From: CAZISM01 sp964541895
GTDB taxonomy: Bacteria; Zhuqueibacterota; Zhuqueibacteria; Residuimicrobiales; Residuimicrobiaceae
Length of the DNA: 64,000 bases
Assembly: GCA_964541895.1 (NCBI GenBank)
Contig: CAZISM010000014.1
Span: forward strand, 5,015 to 69,014
Reading direction: 5' to 3'
Position 1 is the first letter of the stretch. Each line of letters opens with the position of its first letter. Position numbers and translations under genes: made by a program. The notes beneath the pieces are model-generated. The model searched no databases. It saw only the letters and a program-made list of their open reading frames with translations, and had not been told where the DNA came from. Below are positions 35,348-42,729 of this stretch, piece after piece.

Positions 35348-37417
35348 ATGAAGCGGTGTTGCGCATTGGAGATATCGTTCTTTTTGTTTTGCGGATGGTC
35401 TGCGATGAACGGTTCGACCATACCTGCCGCCGCCATTGCATCTGGGTCTGAAACGGTCAGCGCCTACGACAAGTGGAGTCTGGTGGAATTCCGGCTGACA
35501 GGGAAAACCATGGACGGTCGTTCCACCACCGCTAATCCGTTTCGAATCACCCTGACCGGCGTTTTCCATGCGCCCGACGGCAGCGAATGCAATGTTCCGG
35601 GATTTTATGACGGCGATGGAGCCGGACAGCAGAGCGGCAATGTCTGGAAAATCCGATTCGTCCCGCATCAAACCGGTTCCTGGATGATGACCACCGTCAG
35701 CAGTGAGGCGATGCTGAATGGCCTGTCGTTTCAATTCGAAGTGCAGCCTTCAGCCAATCCCGGGATCTTGCGCTATGCGGGTGGACCATACCTCAAATTC
35801 AGCGACGGGACGTTTTGGCTTAAAACCGGTATGGATGATCCGGAGAATTTTTTAGGAGAGGATGTCTTGGGCGGCTGGCAGGGAAAACGAGGAGCGGTAG
35901 ATTACCTCTCCGCCAGAGGCATCAATTCGATGTATATAGTCCTGCTGGACTATCCAGCCGACAGCGGCACCGTTTACCCCTGGTTGAGTCCAAGCGATCC
36001 GGAGCATTTTGACCTGGCCAAAATGAGTCGCTGGGATGCCATGTTCGATTACATTCGCAACCATAATATCGTGCTGCATCTGCTCTTGGAGGATGATGAG
36101 GCGCTGGTCCCGAACGATCGCGCCTTTTATTATCGATATATAGTGGCTCGATTTGCTCACCACACGGGTCTGATCTGGAATCTTCGCGAAGAGTATAACG
36201 AGCGCTATACCGCAAACCAGGTCATTGAATATGCTCGACAGCTGCAGAGTCTTGATCCGTACCGGCACCCGATCACGGTTCACAACGTTAACCTGCCGGA
36301 AGCGTGGTTCTTGAACGCCGGAGTCTTTTCAGCAACGAGTATCCAAACAGATAAACCATCTTCCAGTTTGCTGCCCAAGCAGTTCAATACGTGGGCGCTG
36401 CAGTGGCGCGATGCGGCCGAAGCGGCCGGCCGGCCGATGATGGTGTCTTTTGACGAAATGGGCAAGACCAGCTCAAGTGCCGTGGACCGAAAGCTGATAC
36501 GGCAGGCGCAATGGGCTCTGGTCATGGCCGGTGGACAGTTCGAGATTCATCTCAGTCCCTTCGTTCAGTATCAGGACTTTGAAGCTCACCTGAACGATAT
36601 CCTGCATATGAGTACGTTCATGCAGCGGATACCTTTCTGGGACATGCGTGCTCGAAACGATCTCGTGTCCAGCAATGCCTTTGCCCTGGTGCGTCCTGGC
36701 ATGCAAATGGTGGTTTATGCTCCAAGCAGCGGCGCGGTGACGGTCAACCTGTCCGGATTTATCGGCAGTGTGCCGTATGAATGGTATGACCCTAAAACCG
36801 GGACCTATGCCTCGGCCGGCAACCTGACCGGCGGGCAATCGCATACCGTTTCGTCACCCTTTAGCGGTGATGCCGTGCTTCATGTCGGGTACTATACCCA
36901 TGAATCCGAAATGGCGCGCCCCATCGAGATCGGGGATCTCCATCCTGTTTCATACCAGCAGGATGTGCTGCAAGCGGGCAAGGCCTACTATATCGACCGG
37001 GCCTTTACGTTGCTTGATGTTCCGGCGGCCTTGCAGGGGCTCACGTTTATAAGAACCGCCAACAACGACAAGTCCGACGCGAATCCCGCTTTTCTGTCAT
37101 TTACGATAGATCAACCGGCGAACATCTATGTCGCATATGACAGCAGGGTGGCGAGATTACCTCACTGGCTGACGGATCATTTTGTCTCAACCAGTTACAG
37201 CCTCGGCGTTTCGGACCAGGGGCAGTATTTGCATCTCTGGAGCTATACTTCTGCGGCCGGGACGGTCACGTTGGGGGGCAACATCGCCGAGGGTTTTCAG
37301 TCGGACAGCGGCTACAGCATGTACTCGATCATCATAGAACCCTACCAGGGAGTCTATCAAGACCAGTACCCGCCGGCAGCGCCAAAGGGAGTATCGGTGG
37401 AGAGTGTGATAAAATGA
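35348..37417 (+). CDS. Secreted DUF5060/apiosidase-like glycoside hydrolase
   Basis: This 689-residue protein has a signal-like N-terminus and a DUF5060 beta domain (about 35-130, YDKWSLVEFRLTG). A TIM-barrel of the DUF4038/GH-A kind follows, starting at GGPYLKFSDGTFWLKTGMD. LIWNLREEYNERYT (Glu281/282) and MVSFDEMGKT (Glu370) are placed as the acid/base and nucleophile would be in clan GH-A. A collagen-binding-like beta domain and the same C-terminal module as the preceding protein follow. It starts 51 bases after its neighbour. The substrate is unknown; the exopolysaccharide made by this locus is a natural guess. Confidence 0.75.
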   Translation: MKRCCALEISFFLFCGWSAMNGSTIPAAAIASGSETVSAYDKWSLVEFRLTGKTMDGRSTTANPFRITLTGVFHAPDGSECNVPGFYDGDGAGQQSGNVWKIRFVPHQTGSWMMTTVSSEAMLNGLSFQFEVQPSANPGILRYAGGPYLKFSDGTFWLKTGMDDPENFLGEDVLGGWQGKRGAVDYLSARGINSMYIVLLDYPADSGTVYPWLSPSDPEHFDLAKMSRWDAMFDYIRNHNIVLHLLLEDDEALVPNDRAFYYRYIVARFAHHTGLIWNLREEYNERYTANQVIEYARQLQSLDPYRHPITVHNVNLPEAWFLNAGVFSATSIQTDKPSSSLLPKQFNTWALQWRDAAEAAGRPMMVSFDEMGKTSSSAVDRKLIRQAQWALVMAGGQFEIHLSPFVQYQDFEAHLNDILHMSTFMQRIPFWDMRARNDLVSSNAFALVRPGMQMVVYAPSSGAVTVNLSGFIGSVPYEWYDPKTGTYASAGNLTGGQSHTVSSPFSGDAVLHVGYYTHESEMARPIEIGDLHPVSYQQDVLQAGKAYYIDRAFTLLDVPAALQGLTFIRTANNDKSDANPAFLSFTIDQPANIYVAYDSRVARLPHWLTDHFVSTSYSLGVSDQGQYLHLWSYTSAAGTVTLGGNIAEGFQSDSGYSMYSIIIEPYQGVYQDQYPPAAPKGVSVESVIK

Positions 37418-38020
37418 TCAATGCCACAACGAGTCTGACTTGTTCCATTTGTGGAAGCGTCTCCCCGGGCTGGCTTGTGCAGGTTGATCTTGACTTGCCG
37501 AGTTCGGCCTGAATCTGTTGCGTTTTTACGAGGTGCTCAAATAAATTTAACGCAAATGATCCTTTTTGTATGTATACTATTCAAGCGTAAATTATTCACC
37601 GCCGAACGCAGAGTGATGCTGAGTAAATAAAAACATGATGTCATTGCGCTCAGGCTGAGAATAAAACATAAGAAACATCGAGCCGAGAAGTAATCTATAA
37701 TCTGAGAAGAAACAACTCGGTGGTTTATGAATAGATCAGGCTAGCTGTGTACCGGCCTTGAAGGGAATGGACGCCCCGGCACCGCCGCAGGAGATGGTGA
37801 TTTGAGGTTGGATGGTGGTGGTTGCGAACGAGTGTTGAGGAGAGCGAAACGATGATTGCTCCAGATTTGCTGGCGGTTCTGTATGAAAGTGCGTGGCTCA
37901 TGTCCCAGAAAACGATGGCGAAAGCCGACCGGCCGGTTCGATTGCGCCAACGAAAAAAAAATACGGCATCGGCGTTGCGTCGATTGTCCGCCAAAAAGAG
38001 AACACAGCGGTTGGCGATGC
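37418..38020. other. 603-base region without a supported gene
   Basis: Short frames on both strands (for example around 37,725-38,031) have no recognisable domain and no good ribosome binding site, and overlap each other. A stretch at 37,597-37,629 resembles a degraded dispersed repeat. The region separates the plus-strand exopolysaccharide locus from the convergent gat operon; no clear terminator was seen. Confidence 0.5.
37597..37629. repeat. Possible degraded dispersed repeat (ACCGC-CGCAGAG type)
   Basis: The sequence CACCGCCGAACGCAGAGTG followed by ATGCTGAGTAAAT resembles a short repeat common in environmental bacterial genomes (ACCGCAGAGAACGCAGAG-like). Only one copy is seen in the window, so the call rests on recall of the pattern. 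Confidence 0.25.
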
Positions 38021-39409
38021 CTATTTCTTGATTTGTGAGATAAACGCTTCAACTTCCGGGATGCCGCCCTGAAAGATCAGGTAGCCGTTGGAAGGCTCCC
38101 GTTCGGTGATTTCGCCATTGACCGGCGTATACATGATCTGTTTTACGTCGGTCAGATCCGCTGTTTGTCCCAGCGCCCAACCCAGCTTGACATAAGCCAC
38201 TTCCGGCAGCATGTTGGCCATGGGGGTCACGCCCAGCTCCATCATGTCCCGCCCGGTGTCATACACATACATCTGTACATAACCCCATAGCGTCTGCACG
38301 GTCATGTAGACGGCGATGTTTTTATTCTGGGCCCGTTTCAGCGCCGGGTAGAGCGGTTTGTTGACGTGGCCCAGTCCGGTTCCGGCGATGACGATGCCGC
38401 GATAGCCGTTGTCGATCAGGGCATCGATGATGTCCGGTTTCATATTGGGATAATAATAGACGATGCTGACCTTGTCTTCGAAGGCCGTGTTGATCATCAC
38501 CTGGCGGTCGTGGCGGCGACGGCAGTAGTCCTGGCGCAGCGGGATAATTTTTTGCCGGCTGACCATGGCCAGGGGAATATCGCCGATGGTGCGAAAGGTG
38601 GAGCGGTAGCTGGAATGCATTTTGCGCACGCGGGTGCCGCGGTGCAGGAGGCCGTAGACGTCCGACGTAGGCCCGAACATGCAGACCATGACCTCGGCGA
38701 TGTCGGCTTCTGCCGCCGTCTTGACGCTGTGCATGAGATTCAGCGCGGCGTCCGAAGAGGGCCGATCCGACGAACGCTGTGATCCCACCATCACGATGGG
38801 TACCGGCGACTGTTGCACCATGAACGAGAGGATGGCGGCGGTGTGATGCATGGTGTCGGTGCCGTGCCCGATGACGATGCCCTGCACCCCTTTTTCGATT
38901 TCGCGGCCAATGGCCTGGGCGGTGCCGATCCACTGTTCCGGCCCCATATTTTCGCTGAACACACCATAGAGTTTTTCCGTCTCGAGATTGCAGATATCGG
39001 CCAGCTCCGGCACCGAGCCGTAGAGCTCGCCGGGCGAAAACGCCGGAATCACCGCGCCGGTGCGGTAATCCAGCCGGCTGGCGATGGTGCCGCCGGTGCC
39101 CAACAGTTTCACCCTCGGTTTTTTGGGATCGAACGGAAACTCTTTTTCCGGTATTTTGTAATGCGCTTCCTTGCGGCCCTGCAGCTCAATGTTGGTGATA
39201 CCGGCGGCAGCAATGCCGATATTGTAGCCGGAACGCAATTTGAGCACCACGTGCAGCGCGTCGGCGGTTTCCGAGCGCGGCAGGACGATGCCGCTGTATT
39301 GGCCGCGATCGGTGGTGATTTTGACATCGCTCCAGATGGGCGTCTGAAAGGTCTGCAGGGCGGCCAGCGCGGCGCCGCGATAGCCTTTGTAGGTATCAGC
39401 TGTGGACAT
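38021..39409 (-). CDS. gatD: Glu-tRNA(Gln) amidotransferase subunit D (archaeal-type GatD)
   Basis: The 462-residue protein has an N-terminal SH3-like domain (about 25-80, SDVKITTDRGQYSGIVLPR) and an asparaginase-I-like domain. The nucleophile Thr108 lies in LLGTGGTIAS, the second Thr/Asp pair (Thr184, Asp185) in GHGTDTMHHT, and the Lys about 263 in TRVRKMHSS. The N-terminal domain and length distinguish GatD from ordinary L-asparaginases. GatD frees ammonia from Asn/Gln for GatE. It is the last gene of the operon, 12 bases after corA. GatDE is known from archaea, so its presence here is unusual. Confidence 0.92.
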   Translation of the reverse strand: MSTADTYKGYRGAALAALQTFQTPIWSDVKITTDRGQYSGIVLPRSETADALHVVLKLRSGYNIGIAAAGITNIELQGRKEAHYKIPEKEFPFDPKKPRVKLLGTGGTIASRLDYRTGAVIPAFSPGELYGSVPELADICNLETEKLYGVFSENMGPEQWIGTAQAIGREIEKGVQGIVIGHGTDTMHHTAAILSFMVQQSPVPIVMVGSQRSSDRPSSDAALNLMHSVKTAAEADIAEVMVCMFGPTSDVYGLLHRGTRVRKMHSSYRSTFRTIGDIPLAMVSRQKIIPLRQDYCRRRHDRQVMINTAFEDKVSIVYYYPNMKPDIIDALIDNGYRGIVIAGTGLGHVNKPLYPALKRAQNKNIAVYMTVQTLWGYVQMYVYDTGRDMMELGVTPMANMLPEVAYVKLGWALGQTADLTDVKQIMYTPVNGEITEREPSNGYLIFQGGIPEVEAFISQIKK

Positions 39410-39421
39410 AACGCTCTCCGA

Positions 39422-40387
39422 TCACAACCATTTTTTCTTTTTCAAAAACATAACCATGAGAATGCTCAGCAGCAGCAATACGCCCCAAAAGACAAAGTAG
39501 GAATACTTCCAGGTGAATTCCGGCACAAAGGTAAAGTTGGTGCCATAGATGCCGGCGATCAGCGACAACGGCATCAGAATGGTGGTGAAAATGGTCAGGA
39601 TTTTCAGCGAATGGTTGGTCTGTTGCGACAGGACCGAGTTGAATCCTTCCAACGTGGAATGGCTCCGTTCCTGCAGCGATTCGAACATGAGAGCCATCTG
39701 ATCCTGGTTTTCATTCAAGCGGTTCAGATATCGCAGGGATTCTTCGCTGATCAGATCCAGTTTGGTGCTCACCAGATGGCGCAGGGTTCGTTGCATGGGC
39801 ACGATGCTCCGTTTCAGCATGCGGATATCCCGCTTGATGGCGATGATATCCTGAAAAATGGTTTCACCGGTGTCGCCCAACAGATAGGCTTCTTCCACGT
39901 CGTCCAGGCGGGCGTCGGCGGCGGTATACAGAGGCATCAGGCCGTCGATCAGATTGTCCCAAATCAGAAAGTAGATAAAACCGGGTGTTCGGCCCACAGA
40001 ACGAAAGGAATCTTCGCAGGCCGAACGTGCATTCGTGAGGCACGACAGCGATTCCCTGTGAGCGCTGATGATAAGGGAATCGGTCATGCAGATCAGCAGC
40101 TGTGATTGCCGCAGTCCCTCTCCATCCCATAGACAGACCGGCAGCCACTCCATCATCAGTTTCTGACGATGCAGATACCACGAGGTATCCGGCGCGCTGC
40201 GCCAGTCCGAAAGCTCCTGTTCGCTCACGCCTGCTTTGCGGAGCCATGGATCCAGCTCTGCTGTTTTGTCGAGGTTCAGGTCGATCCAGCAAAACTGCTC
40301 GGGTGTGGCCGACAGAGCGGCTTCTCGAGAGGGTTCAATGGCGGAGGTGGTTTTATCGGCCAGTCTGAATATATAACCAAAATTCAT
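39422..40387 (-). CDS. corA: CorA-family divalent metal transporter
   Basis: The 321-residue protein has a large cytoplasmic N-terminal domain rich in long helices and two C-terminal membrane helices. After the first helix the signature loop reads IAGIYGTNFTFVPEF, with GTN where most CorA proteins have GMN. A basic KKKKWL tail follows the second helix. CorA forms pentameric Mg2+/Co2+ channels; the GMN variation could change selectivity (ZntB-like members export or import Zn). It sits between the YiiX-like gene and gatD. Confidence 0.85.
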   Translation of the reverse strand: MNFGYIFRLADKTTSAIEPSREAALSATPEQFCWIDLNLDKTAELDPWLRKAGVSEQELSDWRSAPDTSWYLHRQKLMMEWLPVCLWDGEGLRQSQLLICMTDSLIISAHRESLSCLTNARSACEDSFRSVGRTPGFIYFLIWDNLIDGLMPLYTAADARLDDVEEAYLLGDTGETIFQDIIAIKRDIRMLKRSIVPMQRTLRHLVSTKLDLISEESLRYLNRLNENQDQMALMFESLQERSHSTLEGFNSVLSQQTNHSLKILTIFTTILMPLSLIAGIYGTNFTFVPEFTWKYSYFVFWGVLLLLSILMVMFLKKKKWL

Positions 40388-40444
40388 ATCGCGAATCCTG
40401 CCTGTTTAGGGGTGCTGGCGGTCTGTCCGTTCTGCAGCGGTTTA

Positions 40445-41947
40445 TCATCTGGTTTGGTATGACGCGCGGGCCATTTCGACCAGTTGCCAATACGGTGCGA
40501 CATACCCTTTTTGTGTTTGAAACGCCTCGGCCTGTCGAACGACCTCGGTTTTAATCTCCTGATGAAGCGCGCTATACCATTTGTTGCGCAGGCCTGCGGC
40601 GGCATGCATCCCTTCTGGTATGGGGCCGACTGCGCCGAACCGGTTGAGCATCATGCTGTAGGCGCGGGCCAGACGCGCCAAAGGCAACAGAAGCCGGCGA
40701 TAGCGCAACGGTGCGCCTTCCTGGGCGGCGTCGAGCAGCGCCTCGGTCACGGCGTTGTCATAATGATCTTTACGCAGGGTTTCCAGGTCGCGCCATTCGG
40801 CCACCACCTGCAGTTGCGGATCGTATTCGAGGTCAGACGGTTCCTGGGTGCTGAAATGCCGAACCCCGAACTGGGCCAGCCATTGGCGCAGGCCGGGCGA
40901 GGAGATGTGCGATAATCCCATCCACAGGGTGAGGCCGCGGGAGCGATAGGCGGCTGAGGCCACTTCAGAGCAAAACCATTTTGTCGAATCGGAAAAATTC
41001 ATCGCAAAATCGTAGGGAATGTGCTCCCGTTCAGCCCGCCGCAGGGCATATTCGGCTGCCTGGTGCGGCAGTTGCGGATTAGCCTGCAGGGCGGGCAGAT
41101 CGGCGCGCAAGCGCAGCACCATCACGCGCAACTTGACATCGGCCAGATAGTCATCCAGTGTGGCGACAGCCACGCCGCGTTCGATATGGGATTCAATGAT
41201 GCGGATCAGGTGCGTTTTGGGATCCACATACACCAGGGCGACGTGGGAAAAGTTGCCGGCGAAATCGTTGCCGCGCGCGATCAGCGCGGAGGTGGCGGCG
41301 CCGCCGCGGGAGAGCAGGATGTCGCCGCTGCGCACCTGCACGCCCAGCATGCTCGCCCATGGCGTCCGGCCGGGCTCGTCGACGCCCACAACCATCTGGG
41401 CCGCCACCGCGTGCATCGGCGCCTGCAGCATGACCTCTTCCACCGCCGCCCGACTGCCGTACAACAGTCGATAGAGGGTGATTCTGGAATCCGGCTGGTT
41501 CATCGACCAGGTGCGCGATTGATGCTTGACCGCGGTGCGTATCCGCGCCGCCAAATGGCTGTAATCCTGCAACCGTTCCGGACAGGCGGCCAGCCACGGC
41601 GCCATTTCAAACACGGTCAGTTCCATGGCTCGAAACGCCTGATGGCCGGGCGGCAACACGCTATCCGACAGGACAGAGCATTGTATGTCGGCGACGTGAA
41701 AGAGGGAATCGATCTGATGCTGCGCAGCGACACAGCCGGCCTGACGGGCTTGCAGAAAGCGGGCTTCCAGCGCACGCCAAAACACATCCTTCTTCCACAT
41801 AAAGGGCTGATGAAGAACCGGCTGTTCGACAGCCGCACTGACCGGTTCATCCGATTCTGGTATGAGCAGCAAGGCATAGAGAAGGACAACAGCGATAACG
41901 CTGTAACCTGACAGGCGAACCCATCTTTTTTGCATATATTTTTTCAA
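40445..41947 (-). CDS. YiiX/YebB-like permuted NlpC/P60 cysteine hydrolase
   Basis: The 500-residue protein has an N-terminal membrane anchor (SGYSVIAVVLLYALLLI), so most of it probably lies outside the inner membrane. VRSGDILLSRGGAATSALIA and GNFSHVALVY carry His235, and KWFCSEVASAAYRSRG carries Cys325. This His-before-Cys order is that of circularly permuted papain-fold enzymes of the YiiX_BtrK class. Such enzymes cleave amide or thioester bonds in peptides or lipids. The flanking 200-residue N- and C-terminal helical parts are unfamiliar. It lies 43 bases after DUF190. Confidence 0.75.
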   Translation of the reverse strand: MKKYMQKRWVRLSGYSVIAVVLLYALLLIPESDEPVSAAVEQPVLHQPFMWKKDVFWRALEARFLQARQAGCVAAQHQIDSLFHVADIQCSVLSDSVLPPGHQAFRAMELTVFEMAPWLAACPERLQDYSHLAARIRTAVKHQSRTWSMNQPDSRITLYRLLYGSRAAVEEVMLQAPMHAVAAQMVVGVDEPGRTPWASMLGVQVRSGDILLSRGGAATSALIARGNDFAGNFSHVALVYVDPKTHLIRIIESHIERGVAVATLDDYLADVKLRVMVLRLRADLPALQANPQLPHQAAEYALRRAEREHIPYDFAMNFSDSTKWFCSEVASAAYRSRGLTLWMGLSHISSPGLRQWLAQFGVRHFSTQEPSDLEYDPQLQVVAEWRDLETLRKDHYDNAVTEALLDAAQEGAPLRYRRLLLPLARLARAYSMMLNRFGAVGPIPEGMHAAAGLRNKWYSALHQEIKTEVVRQAEAFQTQKGYVAPYWQLVEMARASYQTR

Positions 41948-41990
41948 GTTTGTTCCTGACTCTGTCGCATCGTTGTGCAGCGTCCGGCGC

Positions 41991-42338
41991 TCACCGGCTC
42001 GGTTCGGCGCCGCTGCGATAAAAATGGATGGTGACCTTTTCCAGCGTTGCCAGCCCCTCCTCGATGACGGTATCGATCAATGACAGGAAGGACTCCAGTT
42101 TTTCCCGCGTATCCACGAGTTCGATAATGATGGGCAGATCTTCGGACAAGCGTTCAATTTTAAAGGTGTGCAAACGGCTGTGAGCGCCAAAGCCCATCAT
42201 GCCTCTGAGGACGGTGGCGCCGGCCAGCCCCTGCTCGCGGGCCTTGAACACGATCCATTCGTACAGCGGCCGGCCATGATATTTATCGCTTTCGCCGATA
42301 AAAATGCGCAGCAGGTAACCTTCGGTCGGCAGTATCAC
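41991..42338 (-). CDS. DUF190 family protein
   Basis: The 115-residue protein is of the DUF190/PII-like fold: EGYLLRIFIGESDKYHGRPLYEWIV, AGATVLRGMMGFG and LPIIIELVDTREKLESFL are family hallmarks. I chose the GTG at 42338 because GGAGG stands 7 bases upstream and overlaps the crcB stop; a longer frame upstream is antisense to crcB's frame and lacks homology. DUF190 genes are typically paired with crcB and are thought to bind nucleotides or regulate it. Confidence 0.85.
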   Translation of the reverse strand: MILPTEGYLLRIFIGESDKYHGRPLYEWIVFKAREQGLAGATVLRGMMGFGAHSRLHTFKIERLSEDLPIIIELVDTREKLESFLSLIDTVIEEGLATLEKVTIHFYRSGAEPSR

Positions 42339-42342
42339 AATA

Positions 42343-42726
42343 TCACCTCCAGATGATGTGAGCCAGGTTGCGTCCGAACCATACCGCGCCGAGGCCGAGA
42401 ATAATATGCAGGCCGACATTGACCAGGGACAAAGCGTGCTGGCCGTCGCGCAACAGATTGAACGATTCATTGCCGAACGTCGAAAAGGTGGTGAATCCGC
42501 CCAGGCAACCGATAAAGAGAAACGCCCTTGCTTCCGGCGTTAAAACGCCCTGGCTTTCCACCAGTTGGGAAAGAAAGCCGATGATGAAACAACCCAGCAC
42601 ATTGACCAGGAGCGTGCCGGAGGGAAATCGTGAGGTTGCAGACCAGTTCTGCACATAACCGCTCAACAGATATCTGAACACGGAACCGATAAAACCGCCA
42701 CTGCCGATTAAAAACAATTTATACAT
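42343..42726 (-). CDS. crcB: Fluoride channel CrcB/Fluc
   Basis: The 127-residue protein has four membrane helices, with GSGGFIGSVFRYLLSGY at the N-terminus, GTLLVNVLGCF and the fluoride-pathway motif GCLGGFTTFSTFGNES. Fluc channels export fluoride as antiparallel dimers. It begins 3 bases after the gatE stop and overlaps the DUF190 ribosome binding site, so it is translated as part of the gat operon. I see no fluoride riboswitch upstream of the operon. Confidence 0.95.
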   Translation of the reverse strand: MYKLFLIGSGGFIGSVFRYLLSGYVQNWSATSRFPSGTLLVNVLGCFIIGFLSQLVESQGVLTPEARAFLFIGCLGGFTTFSTFGNESFNLLRDGQHALSLVNVGLHIILGLGAVWFGRNLAHIIWR

Positions 42727-42729
42727 TCA

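Noticed and set aside
37725..38031. Small open frames on both strands between the exopolysaccharide locus and gatD.
   Set aside because: They overlap one another, have no recognisable domain and no convincing ribosome binding site.
42343..42470. Longer DUF190 frame starting inside crcB.
   Set aside because: The extra residues lie over crcB in another frame and have no family similarity; GTG at 42338 has a perfect ribosome binding site.
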